Shown: in pieces, positions 22,901-37,900 of the stretch | Position numbering within the stretch: the first letter of the stretch is position 1 | How the letters are laid out: the number at the start of each line of letters is the position of its first letter | From: Andrena cerasifolii | Lineage: Eukaryota > Arthropoda > Insecta > Hymenoptera > Andrenidae | Length of the DNA: 64,000 bases | Direction of reading: 5' to 3' | Assembly (NCBI RefSeq): GCF_050908995.1 | Contig: NC_135122.1 | Coordinates: 15,478,501 to 15,542,500, forward strand | Position numbers and translations under genes: made by a program | The notes under the pieces: model-generated | What the model saw: only the letters and a program-made list of their open reading frames with translations | The model's database searches: none | Told to the model about the DNA's origin: nothing

Positions 22901-25900
22901 CTTTTTCTAATATTATTACGATAGAATTACATTCTGAATTACCTATCTTTAATGCGTACTCTTTACCTTCTTAACCTTACCTTATATGGGTAGGGCGGGG
23001 TTGCAGGTTATGCGAACATTAGCAAAAGGGATCGCGACTCAAAAAGGGTTGAGAAAAACTGCTAAACCTTTTTTTTTTTAATTTTGACACTTACAGTGTT
23101 TTCTACAAGAACTCTTGAATGAATGATTTTTTAAAAATTCTTTTGTATGCAACTGTACAATGTAATTATACTTTGTTTTATTCTTCCTAAATACTTGTAA
23201 CGTGACGACAAGAGATTTTACTCTCCGATTTCAGCGATAAAAGTTTCCTTTTTGTAAATTCTGTACCTAGCACTCGACCTTAAATTGCCAAACACTGTAC
23301 ACGCTACCCCGTGCGTCGCGCGAAGATAGAATGAAATACTTGAGTGCAAACTGGCATGAATCCTCGTTCATCCATCTCCACACTTTCGGCCTGAGCGCTG
23401 GGGCTTCCGCCCAATTTCCATCCTCGCCGCTATATCCGGTCCAACGTGCGACCGACTCGCCGCGACGGTTCTACTTTTAGACGGTGAATTCTGAACGCGA
23501 GCATGTCGGGGCAACAATGTGCACGCGAGGGATCGATGCGACTGCCGGTGTGCGACGTGTGGGTGCGCGCTGTGCAGCGATGCATGCCTGTGTACAAAGG
23601 TACATGGAATATTGACTCGGTTACGTAAGTGTCGTTGAAATTTTAACTTGCAACCTACCCGGGCTTCTCTGCCCGCCACTCTTGAAATTCTTGCAAGAAT
23701 GTTGAGTAAACAGGCTTGACCCTCTTTCGACCAGTTTATGGTGAAAAATTGACAACCCTTGCAACGGTTCCGTGTATAAATCGTGTCGATTTAAAACTTT
23801 TATGCTACACAACAGAGTGTCGTCGGCATTGAAGCCTCCTCGGGATTCAGGCGAGACACTGATACTAACGTGTATCAATTGAAATGCGACGAACTGTACG
23901 TCAGCTCAGTCGAAATATTAGACACAATCGTGAGTGGCGTATAAATTCAAAGAATAATAAAAAATAAAGAATTAATAAAAAAAAGAATTATAATAAATAA
24001 ACTAGTTAAAAAAAAAAAGGTATTTGCATTCAAATTCTCCTACGCGAAATAATAATAATAATATTTCTTGATTGCAGCATTAACCCTTTGAATGCTGACA
24101 ATTTGACCGCTCCGTATACCTACGCCACGTGCGGAACTCTTCTAATCGTATCTTTTAAGCACAGGCGCTGAACGCCGATGGGCGTTCCCCGCACACTGCG
24201 AGCACTGCACGAGCAGCCAAAGGGTTAAGAATAATAAGTTCACAAAAAAAACATAAATACATATAAGAAAAGAAAATATCCGCGAGCCTACTACACTTCC
24301 TTCCTCCAAATCTGCCGCCGAAACTTATCCCCCGAACCTACCTTCCCTTTCCCAATAGGTAGGACCTATTTAGCCCCGGGTTACCCCCTCGCACTAATAT
24401 TCCAGATCGGTGTTAAAAGCAGCTCTCAAATCTGCCAACGAGCCTCGCCTTATTACGTTCACACTTACCCTGATTTTTCTGTTTCTTCTCCTTTTACTTT
24501 TACTTCCCGCTTCCATTCTCCACGACGTAATAATAAATAATTCCTCTTAGATGCGTTCTAGTAGCGTGTCGGAATAAGCTGCATTCTCTCTCAAAGTGGT
24601 TCGTTTTTGCGAGGCACCAGTTTCTTTTCCCGGGAGACTTTATCGCTTTCAATTTGAACGGAAAGTTGATCACCCCGCCCGGGATGCTCGGCTTTAAGGA
24701 ACGGCCAGAGATAACGACGAGTCTCGCGGCTCGTCTCGCTCAAAGGGTAATCGCATCGGACGGATCTCGGCTTTGTGCTCCAGTTGCCAAGCTGAATGGA
24801 AATCGACGCTCTCCGATTCAACCATCCGCGAGGGAACGCTTCGTTTCACGGGGCCCGAGTCATTAGATCGCGCCAAACGCGGCAGGGGGGAGCATCGTTG
24901 ATGAGTTCTTTCATTTCGTGCAACTAAAAACGTGGGACCAGTGAGTCGAAAATCCACGGGCATGCGGGTATATACTTTGCCATGCGGTTTTTCTCGCTCT
25001 TCGAAGAACGTTAAGTACTCCATCCCTTTAACGCGATTTCGACCTTCTTCACCCTTCCTAAGGGCTTCCTGTTGCATGCAGCGGTTTGGATCGTGGACGA
25101 TATAGTCTGGATGAAATCTTTGGCTGCTGAAGGCAACTCGGGGGCTATTTTATAGTGTAACTCTAGGTACCCCTCAAAAGCAGGGCCGGCCTTCTCTAGA
25201 AAGGGGCCCGACGAAAGAAATATTTTGAGGATCTTGCAGCGGGAAGGGTGCAGCTCCATTTTTCACCTATTTTTGAGTTATGACGTGTGAAATACGTAAA
25301 AAAATTCTACATCCTTTAACGCACATTCGGTGCGCACCCGATTCCAAATTAACGATTTACTGCAAATAAATAAAAATACAAATATTAATATTTTTATTGC
25401 AGAACTTTTTTTTCGCCACACATAAAAATAAAGAACATATCAACTCAATAACTACTACTTATTCTGTGAAAATATATATCTTTCAATCAGTGTTCTCTTT
25501 TTCATGTCGAGGCAATACTTTAATAGCAGTTTCTTCTAATTTACTCGAACTTGGTAGAGCTGTAGCTGCACTCTTTTTCTGGCAAGGTCCTGAATTAGTA
25601 TCAGAATTCAATGCCAACTACCCACAAACAGCCAGCAAATTTCCCGCACTATATCCCAACGCACCTTACAACTCCAAACACCCGACAAAAAAAGGGAAAC
25701 AAATCCGCTTCCCAACAACCAAGTTCGCTCGGAAGACTCGTGCAACGTGCAATTTAACCCTCGACAAAAGGACGAACGAAGGTGCATGGAGGATAAATAG
25801 TGACGAAGGAGGCTCTGCTCGCATGCGAGTCCGCCGGATTCGGGCAACCGTAACCGTGAAAAGTGGGAGCGCAGGAAAGAAGGCCAGCGTCTAATTTTTC

Positions 25901-28900
25901 TCGAGGCTCGACAGGAGTGGCCGAGCTCCATTAACGTTCCCTTTTAATTGGAATTCCATTAGAGGGGCGGCAGAGGCGCTTCAACCGCCGGGGACAGGTT
26001 TCTCGGTCACCCGCGTCGCGCGGCTTCCCGTTCGTCGCGGAAAACCGTCGAGAGGATTTCCGCGGGCGTCAATAGGCCGTCGCGAAACTGATAAGCCCGG
26101 CTTTCCTCTTTCCCTCGATTCTCCGGGCGTCACTCGACTCGCTGGCTGTGAATCAATTATCTCGAGGCGGCTAACCAGGCCTCCGCTCCTCCCGATGGAG
26201 CAACTCTCCCGTCCCTCTGCTCTGAATGCCTCGCGATCGTCGAAAGTAAAAGTTGCTGCCGATCGGGGACACGGGGGGGGAAAGAAGGAATCGTGTCACA
26301 TGGCTGTTGATTACGAGGTCGAGCTGCCAGTGGAGCGGGAGAAGCGTTTCTTTATTCACGCTCTCTATTGGGTAGTCTTGACAGAGACGGGCGGTTTTTC
26401 TTTCCGCGCGCAACCTGCCAGCGAGCCGCGCTTGAAATTGATTAGAAACTGAGTCGAGACAACACAGCGGCTGGGGCTAATTGAAATTTAAACGATCGAA
26501 AGCGTGGATCAACCTCGATGTTAATCGTAGCTGCGATTTACACCGTACAGCTGCAATCTCTATCACGTGAGCGCGGTGATTGGATCGGGGGAACGAATCG
26601 AAATATGGAGAAACGCGCGGTTACGCGTCGCCTTGTGTGCTCAAACAGAGATACCGTGTCGCTGATGGCGATTTCGGGGGTGGTTAATGCACGGTAATTC
26701 TAGAGAAAACGAGACACGAGTGTCGCGCAATGCGGAAGAAAATAGTGTTGTTACTGACACAAAAAATGTCTTATAGAAGCTGATTTCTAATCTGTAAAAA
26801 ATCCAATAATAATCTTGATTATATGTATAGATCGTGGATGGGCTCGTGAGGTTTGCAGAAATATTGAGGAGACCGACGTGACCATTATTTGTGATTTTTG
26901 TGCACTAGATAAATTGAAATAAATTTATGTACAAATTAATATTTGTTCAAATATCTATCTTTATGGTTTCTAAAATAATAGTAATAATAGTTATATAATT
27001 ACATCATATTTTATGCGTTCTTTAATTAGGTACCCGATATCACCCACACCTATAGGGTAAAACCAGGCACTTGCACACTTCCGAGAAAACTTGTTTTCCT
27101 GTCAGCCAAATAGTTCCTTCAAATAAGAACTCTCATTTTCTGATTCTGTAAGGTCCAATTAAGTTTTCTGACGGTGTCCAAAGTTTATTTTGCCGTCTGA
27201 CTTTATGCTAGCAGGAAAAATACATTAGGCACCCGGTTATGCCCCACTTTCCCCTACCGTAAATAAATCTTGAAAAAAAAGAGTCGTAAACCGGTAGAAC
27301 GTGCCTTTTCTCCACTGAGCCCCTCAATTGTCCTGCGCCAGACATATTCCAAGTAGAATTCTTCCAGAGAATCCAGAGTCTAGACGAAAACCATCTCCGA
27401 ATGTACTCTTTAAGGAACATTCAATCCCCGGGTCGGGTGTGTTTGCCCACATCGCGCACATAAAATTCGAAGTTCACGAGCTCCGTTCCCGAAGGTCTCT
27501 GGATCGATCGTGCTTCGAAGCAGCTTCGAACTTCGCGCGGAGAAGCGACTCTGATCCCCTTGGCGCGCAGAGACACGCGTGCGAGGAGTCAGTAGTCTCG
27601 ACAACGTGGAAAGCAGGTCAGATGGGACTAATTCTCCCGAACAAAAGAAGAAAAAAGGTGTTCGGCGCCAAAAGCACCACCTTACTGCGCGAAATTACGA
27701 AATATCCGCGCGCTAAGGGTTGCGTATAGTTCGGGGGGAGAACGGGCATGCGGATACTTAATCTCTTCGCGCAAATATAGCTCGCTCGACAAATATAGGC
27801 ACCGCGAGGGGGGAGCAGAAAGAAAACGGGGGAAAATTGTATCTCGCGCTTCAATTAATTCGTTAGCCCAGTTCCTGTTTTTATGCGAGCGCGATTGCTC
27901 GCGAATTTAGCTATCCGACTGGCCCGAACGAAATATTCTTTTTCTATTAAACTTTCGAGCCGCGTGGCTATTATTTTATATTTTAAGCTCTGAACGGAAA
28001 GCTCTTTACTCGTTGTTCTCTCTAATTTAATAAAATTTAATAAATTACATAATTAACGTAAATAAAATAATTTAATAAATTCAGAGGTACTGCTGCTTTA
28101 GACCACTATGTTTAAAGAAATACAACTTCGTTTTATCCTGTTTAACTACCTCAAGCAAACGCAGCAACCATAGATTGGGAAACTTTAAAAAGAAATAAAT
28201 AAGAATTTGTGGCGTTGGGGGTTAATTAAATCGCTCATTAACCAGGGCGACGCGCATCAAGTCTGGCAGCTCGCGACACGGGTGACGGGGTCAACTGTCT
28301 CGACCGATTGTCTGCGAATTAATCGCCGCAATTCGATGATCGTCAGTTTTCAAACGGTAGTCGTCGCGGCACGGGGTGCGCGCCAGGATTGATTGCTGCG
28401 GGTCTAATTGCACGATTAATCGCTACAATCGGCCTGAAGTCCACAAGGGGAGCCGTGGCTTTTCCCATAGATGGGCGGCAGGCAGACAGCCAAGCGCCGA
28501 TGGATATCGATTGTCGTGCAGGCGAATAAGGCGGCGGAGTCTAGATCGCGTTCTCGATACGAGAAAAGGCTTTCCACGAGATAGCGCAGCTGAAATGCGA
28601 CTCTACTGGACTATACGTACGGGGTGCGAAGGGAAGTAACGATCGCGACAATCACGGGTGTCTGCGTCGAGGTTCGCCAATCTCTTGAGATCGGATTTTC
28701 TTTAGACTCCGTTTTTATTGGATTCTACTTTGGCCTTAGATTTTGATTACTTTCCATTTTGGTCTTTTCAAGATTTTTGAGGCACAGTGGGAGTAAAAAG
28801 AAAATTTAGATTTTTGAAACTGGGCAGGTTTGTAGAGGACCTCGATAGAAGTATCAGGCAATTTTTCGTTTGTCCCCAGTTTCGGTTGCTCAGGGTGAAA

Positions 28901-31900
28901 ACATCCCTTAAAGGTTAATGAGCGTCTTCCTAGTTTCCTGTACCTATAGGTGTCTTGAAAACTGTAGTAGATATAAAGAAATTATTACAATGAAAACTTA
29001 ACGGTTTTTATGCTTTATGGAACTGTGTAATGAAATTGTTTAAAATTTGTAAATTAAACAGCGAAATGTTCCCCGCCACAATTTTTAAACAATTCGAGTA
29101 CATAAATAAAATGATATAGAATTTCGACCGTAAAGAATTTTTAAAACTTAAAAGTAAACGTTATCAGCGCACCGGTTCGTTCTAGACCCTTAAAAATTCG
29201 AGTACATAGTTTTACACAGCGTAAGGAACCATTAAGTTTTCTTTATAACCATTTTTTTATATCCACTATGGTTTCTTAGATATACTGGAAAATAGGGTAG
29301 CCGGACTTTCCTTGTAAGTACGTACTATGCGTAAGAGAAATAAGATTCCACTCGAAAGAATAAATGTGCTTCTGAATTTACATCTGAATAACCCGAGGTT
29401 CGCTAAGTGGACCACGTATTTACCACTTTCAAAAATTTCAGAAACTTCAAAGCTCCATACTTCCAGCACACCCCGTACATGTACAACGCAGCGCTGAGAA
29501 CGCATCGCAGGAAGCCCTCCCCTTTCCACCTGATGGAAAAGTAATTACCAGGGGCTAGATTCTTTTTCCTCTGCCATCCTGTCGGGGCAAATTGTAATTG
29601 GTTCGTTCGAGAGTTCCGCGGGAGCAGCTCTAACCGGCGATACCTTCCCGTCCCATTAAAAACAACGAGAAACAAAGCCCCGTGACGGAAGGGAGTGAGC
29701 CGTTCACCCGTTAGGTACTGTCCAAACAAAAGAATCCAGCGAGCCGGGAGCCTTAAACTATTAAATTGCAGGGTATCACAGGCACGGTTGTTGATTCGAG
29801 CCGCGCGCAGAGATTCTCGTGTAAAGTGTAAGCAGAGGCGGGGAGGCGAGTCGTGCTGTATCTAGGCTGGATCTACTCGGGCTGACGATGAAGGTGTAAA
29901 TTGCCAAGTGGGCCGCGATAACGGTAGCCGAACTGGGAAACGTCCGGACCGAGAACCAAGACATCTCCCTAGCCCGGCCACTCCCGGAGATCGTTGTGTT
30001 AAGAGGCGCGTGTCCTATCTGCTGTGAAAGGAACCCGAATTGCTCCGCGGGCGCCCGGCGCGAGCTGACGGTAGCCTGCGCAACGGGGTGCATTGGCAAC
30101 ATTGACGGCCCGATGAAAGTTTCGCGCATGGCGCTCGGACCTGGTTTCCACTGGTGCATCAATCACGGAACAGTCACGTTAGCGTCGGATATTAATCTCC
30201 TAAGCTGAACGCGAGCTGCGCGAACTTTTATCGCCGCATACAACGCTGGCGGGTTATTACTGGCAATCTTCCATCGGTTTAGCTTAGCTCGAATGGGACT
30301 GTCACTGTAGCGATGGAAATAAAAGGCAAGCTTCCATCGCGCTGCCCGAAATTCCTCAACCACCCGCTCGAAGAGCACAAGCATCAGCTTTGGTTACAGG
30401 TAACGACACGGCAGTGCTCGAGGAAGTCGGGAGGCTCCCAGGGGAAAGCAAGTCGAACGCGTGACCGATTAACCGCAAGGCATGCTCCGTTAACCCCTTC
30501 GACCGCGAAATTCGCGAGCTCGCATGGAAGGCAGGGCATCTAGCGATCTCTGTAAAAGCGAAAGTGACGAGACGGGTTAATTGGTTCGTAGGGTGTCTCG
30601 AGCCGAGCTGGAATGGGTGGGATTGAAGGGAAGGGAGGGGGAATTAATAAAAAAAAAAAAAAACGGAGCAAGGTCGACGGAATTTCCCCCGAGGGGCGTG
30701 CGACACAGCGGGGTGGGCTGAGAAACGGGAGCGAAATAAAGGGTAATAAATTCTAAGGGATGTTTGCGTAGCTCCGGTCGTGTTCGTCTTACCTTCGGTG
30801 TTCTCATCCTCGGTCGACTTGGCCGATTGTAGCTTCGCGCTCGCTTGCGTCGCTGCAATCAAAATTCGCAGCTGGCATAGTGGCGGGGCCTCAACAACCC
30901 TTCGAATCACCTCGAGCACACGTCCCTAATCGAGCCGCCTCGAATGCACCTCGAATCTCGAGAATTTAGCGAATCCTCGCGGGACTGGAAGTCTAGATTG
31001 GTCCTCCGGGTAGAACTTTGGGGTGGGTTTTTATTCTTTATCGTACCGTCGGTTAGGCGTTTCGTTTCAGATACGATAATGGGGGAGTTTTGGACGTAAG
31101 CTAACCCGGGGAGCATTCAGGATAACAACTCGACCTGTTTAGTAGGATTCCTGGTGTGGCTAATTAGAAATGCAGAGTGCAGCGAGTGAGGCTCCTTGAA
31201 ATGTAGAACAGGCAGGTAGGCGTACCGAGCAATGGTGACTGTCGCGGGTGTTTAATCTGCCCGTAGAATACAAGCTTTCCGTTTGGACGTGTGCATTTAG
31301 AACAGTGTCCTCCAACCGGCCCATTCTACTTTGCCGGTCGAACAAAAGGCCAATGAGTTTATGGATTTCGCGAACTTGGCTTAGGCCCTAAACTTCGTGG
31401 CGTTGCCGCGCCACAGGTTCCCATCTAAGGGCATTTCTTAAATTACGTAAGGGTAATTTTGTCCATCTTTTAACCCCTCCCTAAGTATAAGAATTCGTAA
31501 GCTTTTATATTCCAACCCCTTCCTTCTCTTTCCTTACGCAATGTTCTTTACATTGCATTTATTCAGTTACTAAAATGCTTCGAAAGGTTTATAATATTCA
31601 TTTAACTCTGTTTCACGCGTGCGATGAAACATTGCTTTTTAGTTTGTTGTTAAAAAAATATTACGCGAGACGACAGCTGACTCCCTCCCTTCCCTCGCAA
31701 GAAATTCGCGACCCCCTACCCCTAAAAAGCCTTACGTAATTTAAGGACGAACCCCTAGAATACTTTTATTTTTATTAAATCTAACGTTAGCCAATGGGGG
31801 ATTACTCGAAAGCATCCAGACTTCCCTATGGAGATTCAACAAATTGTCAGGTTCGAGAGACATTCCGTGGTGATTCGAAGCAGGGCAGTGGCAGAATCGA

Positions 31901-34900
31901 TTGAAAATTTGATCTATCTTTTCTATATAGATAGCTGATTGAACGCTCATCGCTAAGCTGGCACTGTGTGTGTCTTCCCTTTCTCCCTCTCTCGCTCTCC
32001 TTCTCTCTCCCACTACTTGCCACTACTCCTCTCAGCTACTCTAGTCTAGCGACCCGTTCCGATTTCGATGCCGCTCTCGGAGCATCCCTCGTCCCGTCGT
32101 CCAGGGGCAAACTCGCTGCCAAATCGAACGTGAATCGTTTGCCCCTTGATGGACGGGCATCGATACTCGATACCCCGATACCCGACGGGCTAATTACTTT
32201 CACGGTGGCTCGGTGATCGCGACCGCCTGGCCCGATGGCGGACACTCGCGCGTCTGAGGCGCTTTGCGTGTCCCCGATCGCGTCGTGTCGCGCGAGGATG
32301 GCTGTGTCTTACTCGCCATCCGAGCGAATAAAGGATACGGACGTTTCGGGCACGAGATAAATCGTGTCGAGCATCTAGGCAGTCTAGGCGAAACGTCTGC
32401 CAGTTCGATTGAAGCGTCAGACGTTCGCGCAGACACCGCGTACTTTGACGAAAATTTCAGAAAAAGTAAGGAACAGTTAGAGTTCACAACATCGACACGC
32501 ATGAATGTGCGCGGGGCGATTCGTCGACGCGTGCAGGCTTGGGGGTTATTTAATATCAATTTTATTCCAATGATCTCGAATAAGAATTGCGAATCGAACG
32601 AAGTTATTCGGGAATAACGAATAATTTTTCATTCGAATTATTCATTCTCGAATAACTTGATTGCATTTGAAATATTCGTTCGAGGATCGTTCGAATGAAA
32701 ATTTGCCCAACTCTGGTTCCGAGGTTCGAAGCTGAGGGAACGCTGCGAGTCCCTGTTCATAGATATTTATTATTAAAAAAAAAATTCGGAAGTACATACA
32801 AACGCTTCTCTTTTGGCCCGGCAAAAGTTCACGCCCACCCTGTGGAACAGTATGCTAAAACTGTTCCCTCGACTTCGAAACCTAGAACCTGTGTAGACAC
32901 TTGAAACCCATCGACTCCGCTTCCGAATCGCCCAGAGCACGCAGAGTTGCGAGTACTCGTGACAGGAAATAGTAGTGAGATAACAGAAGATGATACACAC
33001 TCGCACGAGCCACGAGGGTGAAAAGACATGGCGTGATGTGAACGGAGGGGGTCGTGAGACGTGACGACAGAGCAAGTGCGATATAACGAGACGTGTTACT
33101 TGTACGAGTGGCGACACGATCAACGAAAAAGTCGCTAAACACCTTTACAGTGCCAACAAACGTAGATAGATACGAATGAAAGAAAGGTGGAGGAGGGGGA
33201 GAAAAGATTGAAGTCGATGGTAAAAAAAAAAAGAAGAAAATATCGAGGGTGGGAGGGGCGAGACGAGCGTGAATTTCTACCTCGTTGCCTGGCGAAACGT
33301 TGCGGAATGATTTAACTAGAACGTCTACTCGTCGGTACCTGCACCCCTGTTCGACTTGCGGCTAAGCGTTTCGCCACGCAACTCGTCGATCAAAACTCGC
33401 CCCGTCGACTGTCCGAATTAAGCGCGGTCCGCTCGCGAGAAACGTAGGAAATATGCAAATTTGCGCGGAGAAGCGCGAGCTCCGTGGCTCTGATTCATTT
33501 TTCACGCTCGCGGCCTGGTAATATGATTCTAACGAATTTATGGAGACAATTAACCTTTAACCAGCATGGCGCGAGTGCCTGAGCAAAGCCAGCAGCCTCG
33601 CCGGTGCCGCAGGGACACCGATCCGGCTCGTTGATAATTAGCGTTCGCCTTCGTCAGCCGCTCTTTGCTCAGACACCCTGCCGAGCCAACTACGCGACCA
33701 TTTAGCTATGAGACTATCGTACTGATCGAGAGACTGATTTCGCTAGATCGTGAGAAAGGGGAATGCGCAGGGTGTTCCACGATGGCTTGGATCGGTCGCG
33801 ATGGATGAAATGGGGAAGGGAATGTTGCGAAGCGAGTTGAGTGGATCCCACTGGTTCGGCAAGCGCTTGCGAGCAATTGCACCTTCCTTCTCTCGAATCA
33901 GATCTTTAGTTTGGGTTATTCAGCTGTTCGGAAAGCTCGTAGCTGTTTTCACAGACGAGGTATTGCAATTGGTTGTAATTTATTATTTATTACGAGCTTT
34001 CCGCAACGACCCAGTGTAACGCAAAAGTACCATTTACTATTAAGGTGTTTTAAAAGGCAGCTGCAATGGCACTTTGCAAGACAAAGGCGCGGCAGTGGCC
34101 TCGGGAGCCGAGGCGCCTCGAACCACTCGATCCTCCCTTCGATTCGCAACACTTCCCTTGAATCCGTTTCATTTTAACCAGAGCCGGCCCAAGCCGGGTG
34201 GAGCGCTCTGCGCGGAACAGACGAAGAAATGTTAAGAGCAAAATGGGGTTAACTTACTCGACGTCGGCGGCGGCTGGGGCGCTCGACGGACGACCGTGTG
34301 CTCTTGGTGCGGCCCAGTGTACTCGTGCCATGTGTACGTGCTCCTATACTCTGAATGGAGCTGCTACAATACACAATTAACGTGGCTGGTTAGTACAAAA
34401 CTGTGGCTGGGGGGAATAGTTTTCGTTACTGAGGCACTCGACCCTTTCACGGGCCAAGTTCCCTCACTTAAAACCATTCAGAGGCTTTCAGGGGGTGTAA
34501 ATTGTATTTCTTTCCTGAAATTTCGATGCTTCTCCGGCGCTGTTTGTATCTATACCTGCGCCGAGCAATTGTGAGTTTCTTGGGTGGAATTAAAATGGAG
34601 AAACAGAGGGAAATGAGATGCTTCGATACTATGTAGATGCTAAACTCCGAAACTAAGTAGTTCGTTCTTATCGAATGTTTTATCTATGTAAAGCTCACTA
34701 TTGCTTGGTACAGTTATAGATACCTTCGTTGAGGCCCCGAGGAAGGTCGATCAATGAGGAATTGTTGGTAGACGGTGACCCTTGGGACGTGCATGGGAAA
34801 CGTAAATAGTCGACGACCGCAAGACGCGCCTCAGTCTCGTTGCGTCCTCAGACCTTAACGAAGGTACTGCACAGTGCCTTTTAAATATTGAAAGGCGGTT

Positions 34901-37900
34901 CCAAAAGGGCACAGCTGGCTCGTAGAAGCCTTGATTAGCATCAGTGGTAAGAACTTGATTCGTGAAAGCCTCGGGAACCTGACAGTGACTCGCATTAATA
35001 TTCGGACACTTTTTAAAATCGCATAACTTTTTTAGAATTGGTCCAAACGACTTGAGTTTTTTTGAGAAGCTAGAAGGATTAGTTTGCTAACTGACGCGTT
35101 TTGTCGTTTTGAAAAAAATTGCAATTGATCGGAATAGCGAAAAGAATAGTAAAGGTCGATTTTTAAAGCCACCCCCAAAGTAACCCCTACATCGATTTAC
35201 GATTTCCCCAGGAAATCTGCTATAAAATCTAAACGCCGTCGCCTGATACGTCAGCGCCACTCTCGTCGACTAAAAGCGAGGAGAAAAAAAAGACAAAGGG
35301 ATTAATCGTGTCTGCGGGTGACAAGACCGCCTCAAGCGAACGCATCGCATAAAACACGCGGCTCGGCCGGCATTGTTAAGGCCCACTGTCACGTACAATC
35401 GAATACAATGACGTTGCATCAATCCAGACAGAACGGCCAGAGACGATTCTTTTTCTTTCTCCCCTGTCTCTCCCCCTCCCTCCGAAAGAGTTTCAATGGG
35501 CATCGATCGATGTCCCCGCGGTGAATGCGCGCCGCGGCCACAATAGAGGAACGTTACGTGGCTCAATAAAGGCGCCAATAACCGGGGCGACAGGTCTTAC
35601 CTTGCCCACACGTTTCCTACCAGCCTTAGGGGATGAAACAGGGGTACGGGGCGAGAGAGAGAGAGGCTTCTCTGGCCAGACGGGGGCGGAACAAGACGTT
35701 TTATTGTATTAACCGGCCGGTCGAAAAGTCGATGTCCCCCCTTCCCGGCGGGATTTTATAAACCTGACAGATCGGCGCGACGCCGCCGCTAATTGCGTTG
35801 TCCTGTTTTCTCAGAGTTGATTGATTTAGTTACTTAACCCAGATACACCCGTCGACGGCCCGTCGGAAACGCAGGCAACGCGATTTCGCCTCGAGCACAG
35901 CCCCGGCGCATTGTATTTCTTCGGGCTGCCTCCCTTTGCCACGGATCTTTTTCACGTTCCAAGTGTGTTTTTCCACTGAAGACGGAGCTCGGGCGGGTTT
36001 GTGTAAAGGATAAGTAGGCTGTAGCCGAGGGCGGTAATTTTTGGGCGGGAGGAATTGGCAAATGTTTGAACGCAAAGGCTGGAGGCAGCTTTAAAAACAA
36101 TTCGCTCTTTTTCAATCAGAAAATTAGCAATGACTCGCGTGTGAGTTGTACGTATTGAATTAATTTTAAATTGTATCAACTCTTTTCAATTAAAATGTTT
36201 GGTGATGTTTAATGGACAGTAGAGCCTTGTTAGCCCAGGGGCACCGCATCTCCGAATCCACCCCTGTGGTCTGGGTTGGCAAACATGTTTTCAGCGCACA
36301 CAACATAAAGTTTTGTTCTTCAATTTCTCATAAAGTGCTGCGGTACCGGCACTACCCCCGTGTATCCGTTCTAGAGTTAAAATTTGAGAAATTGTCGTCG
36401 CACGCAGAAACAATCTGTAACAATTCGCGGACAATAAATTAACGCGCAGCTCATAGAATAAATGGCTGCAGCGTAATCACTGTTAACAGGCCTAATCATA
36501 AGACAGAAACTGCAATGTGGCTTTCAATCGAAAAGAAGCAGGGAGAAACACTTGCAACGCCCTATCCCCCCGTTCATTGTACCAATTAAAACATGCTGCA
36601 AGGTTTCGATAGATAGACGGACAGGTCGATGCTTGGGGCTTCCATAATCCATTTGCAAAAGCTTTAGGCTCATATGTCTTTCAAGCTGCGAATAATTATT
36701 GTAATTTGGGCCGCGATACTGCCGACGCTGCAGCCAGTTAAATTGCTTAATCTCCTCGAGTCGATGTTAATAAAAAATCCCGGGATAAGAGGCGCTTATT
36801 ACATCGAGAAGCTTAAGCACTTAGGCCCAGCGTTTCGCCCCTCTCGAGGCAGAAATAGTAATTTCGTTTTCCCACGGAGATGCATAGCTCCATAGTATGG
36901 CTCTCCGAAGCAAAGGGAACTTGGAGGCGATGAAACATGGATCGGGCTGGTTTAAAAATACAGCGGCTGGTGCGGAACGAGAAAGCAGACGCCACGACTT
37001 CTGCCGCGGAGCACCCCGTATCTACGGCCTGGTCTATCGATTTTTATCCGCTCATTTATTAATGGCGATGTGGAGCACCGTTAACCTTTTCATGTGTCGC
37101 CGCGCCCACGCGAAACCTTCGACGCTCCTGAAACCGCGGCGCCTCAAACGATCGATTAGGTCATCATTTAATAATCTTCCTTCGCCTATTTCACCATCCC
37201 CCGGGCAACGATTCTCTACCCACCCAATATCGCGAAAGAGAGATACAGTTCTCCCTGAACCCGAGACGATACTGTGCGCTTGAAAGAGTGCAGCAAAATG
37301 TGTTCCGTATCAGATAGCCACGCAAAAGGAAATATTACCACTGCAGCATATTACCTCTGCTTTTTCGATCGCCACAAAACAGTTAGAAAACTTAGAAAAT
37401 TACGGGGCCACGGAGAGCGCAAGAGGGTTCCTCTTTTAATGAAAAAATCTGAGGGTTTCTATAACTTCGCAGATGGGGGATTGCTATAAAAAATAGTGAA
37501 AGATAGGTACCTATATACGTAGTTGGAAGCAGTGGCGCGCTCGGGATTTAATCCTAGGGGCAGCCGAGTTGAAGAGATTAAAATATTTTTATTGCAAATT
37601 CGATAAAATTCATTAGGCGATTGTGCGAATTTATTTAAAGAGTAAAATCCAGTTTCCTTGTCTTTTTACAAAGCTCTTGCTAGCTTCGCTTCAGTCGTCG
37701 TTACATTAACCTCCTCCTCCCTTTTTCTTTGGGGAGTGACCATCTCACTGGTTTCGTAGTAAGTAAAACTGTTTTCGGAAGTCGAATTCGTAGCAGACCT
37801 ACTCTACCCGAACAGAACTTCTGCGGCGGCCCAATATTTGATGCAGAGACTCGAAGGGAGCGAATCAAGCGAGCCACCCCCAAGCACTGGTAAACAGGTA

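Larger units (their letters stand above)
30853..34257 (-). other. MDM1 intron 2
   Basis: A 3.4-kb intron with a MITE (31,425-31,758), a CpG-rich island (about 32,040-32,420), and a palindrome near 32,590-32,660. No nested gene supported. Confidence -1.

Noticed and set aside
25397..25894. 165-codon plus-strand open frame
   Set aside because: It begins inside a dispersed repeat shared with 48,420-48,490 and has no domain; likely chance.
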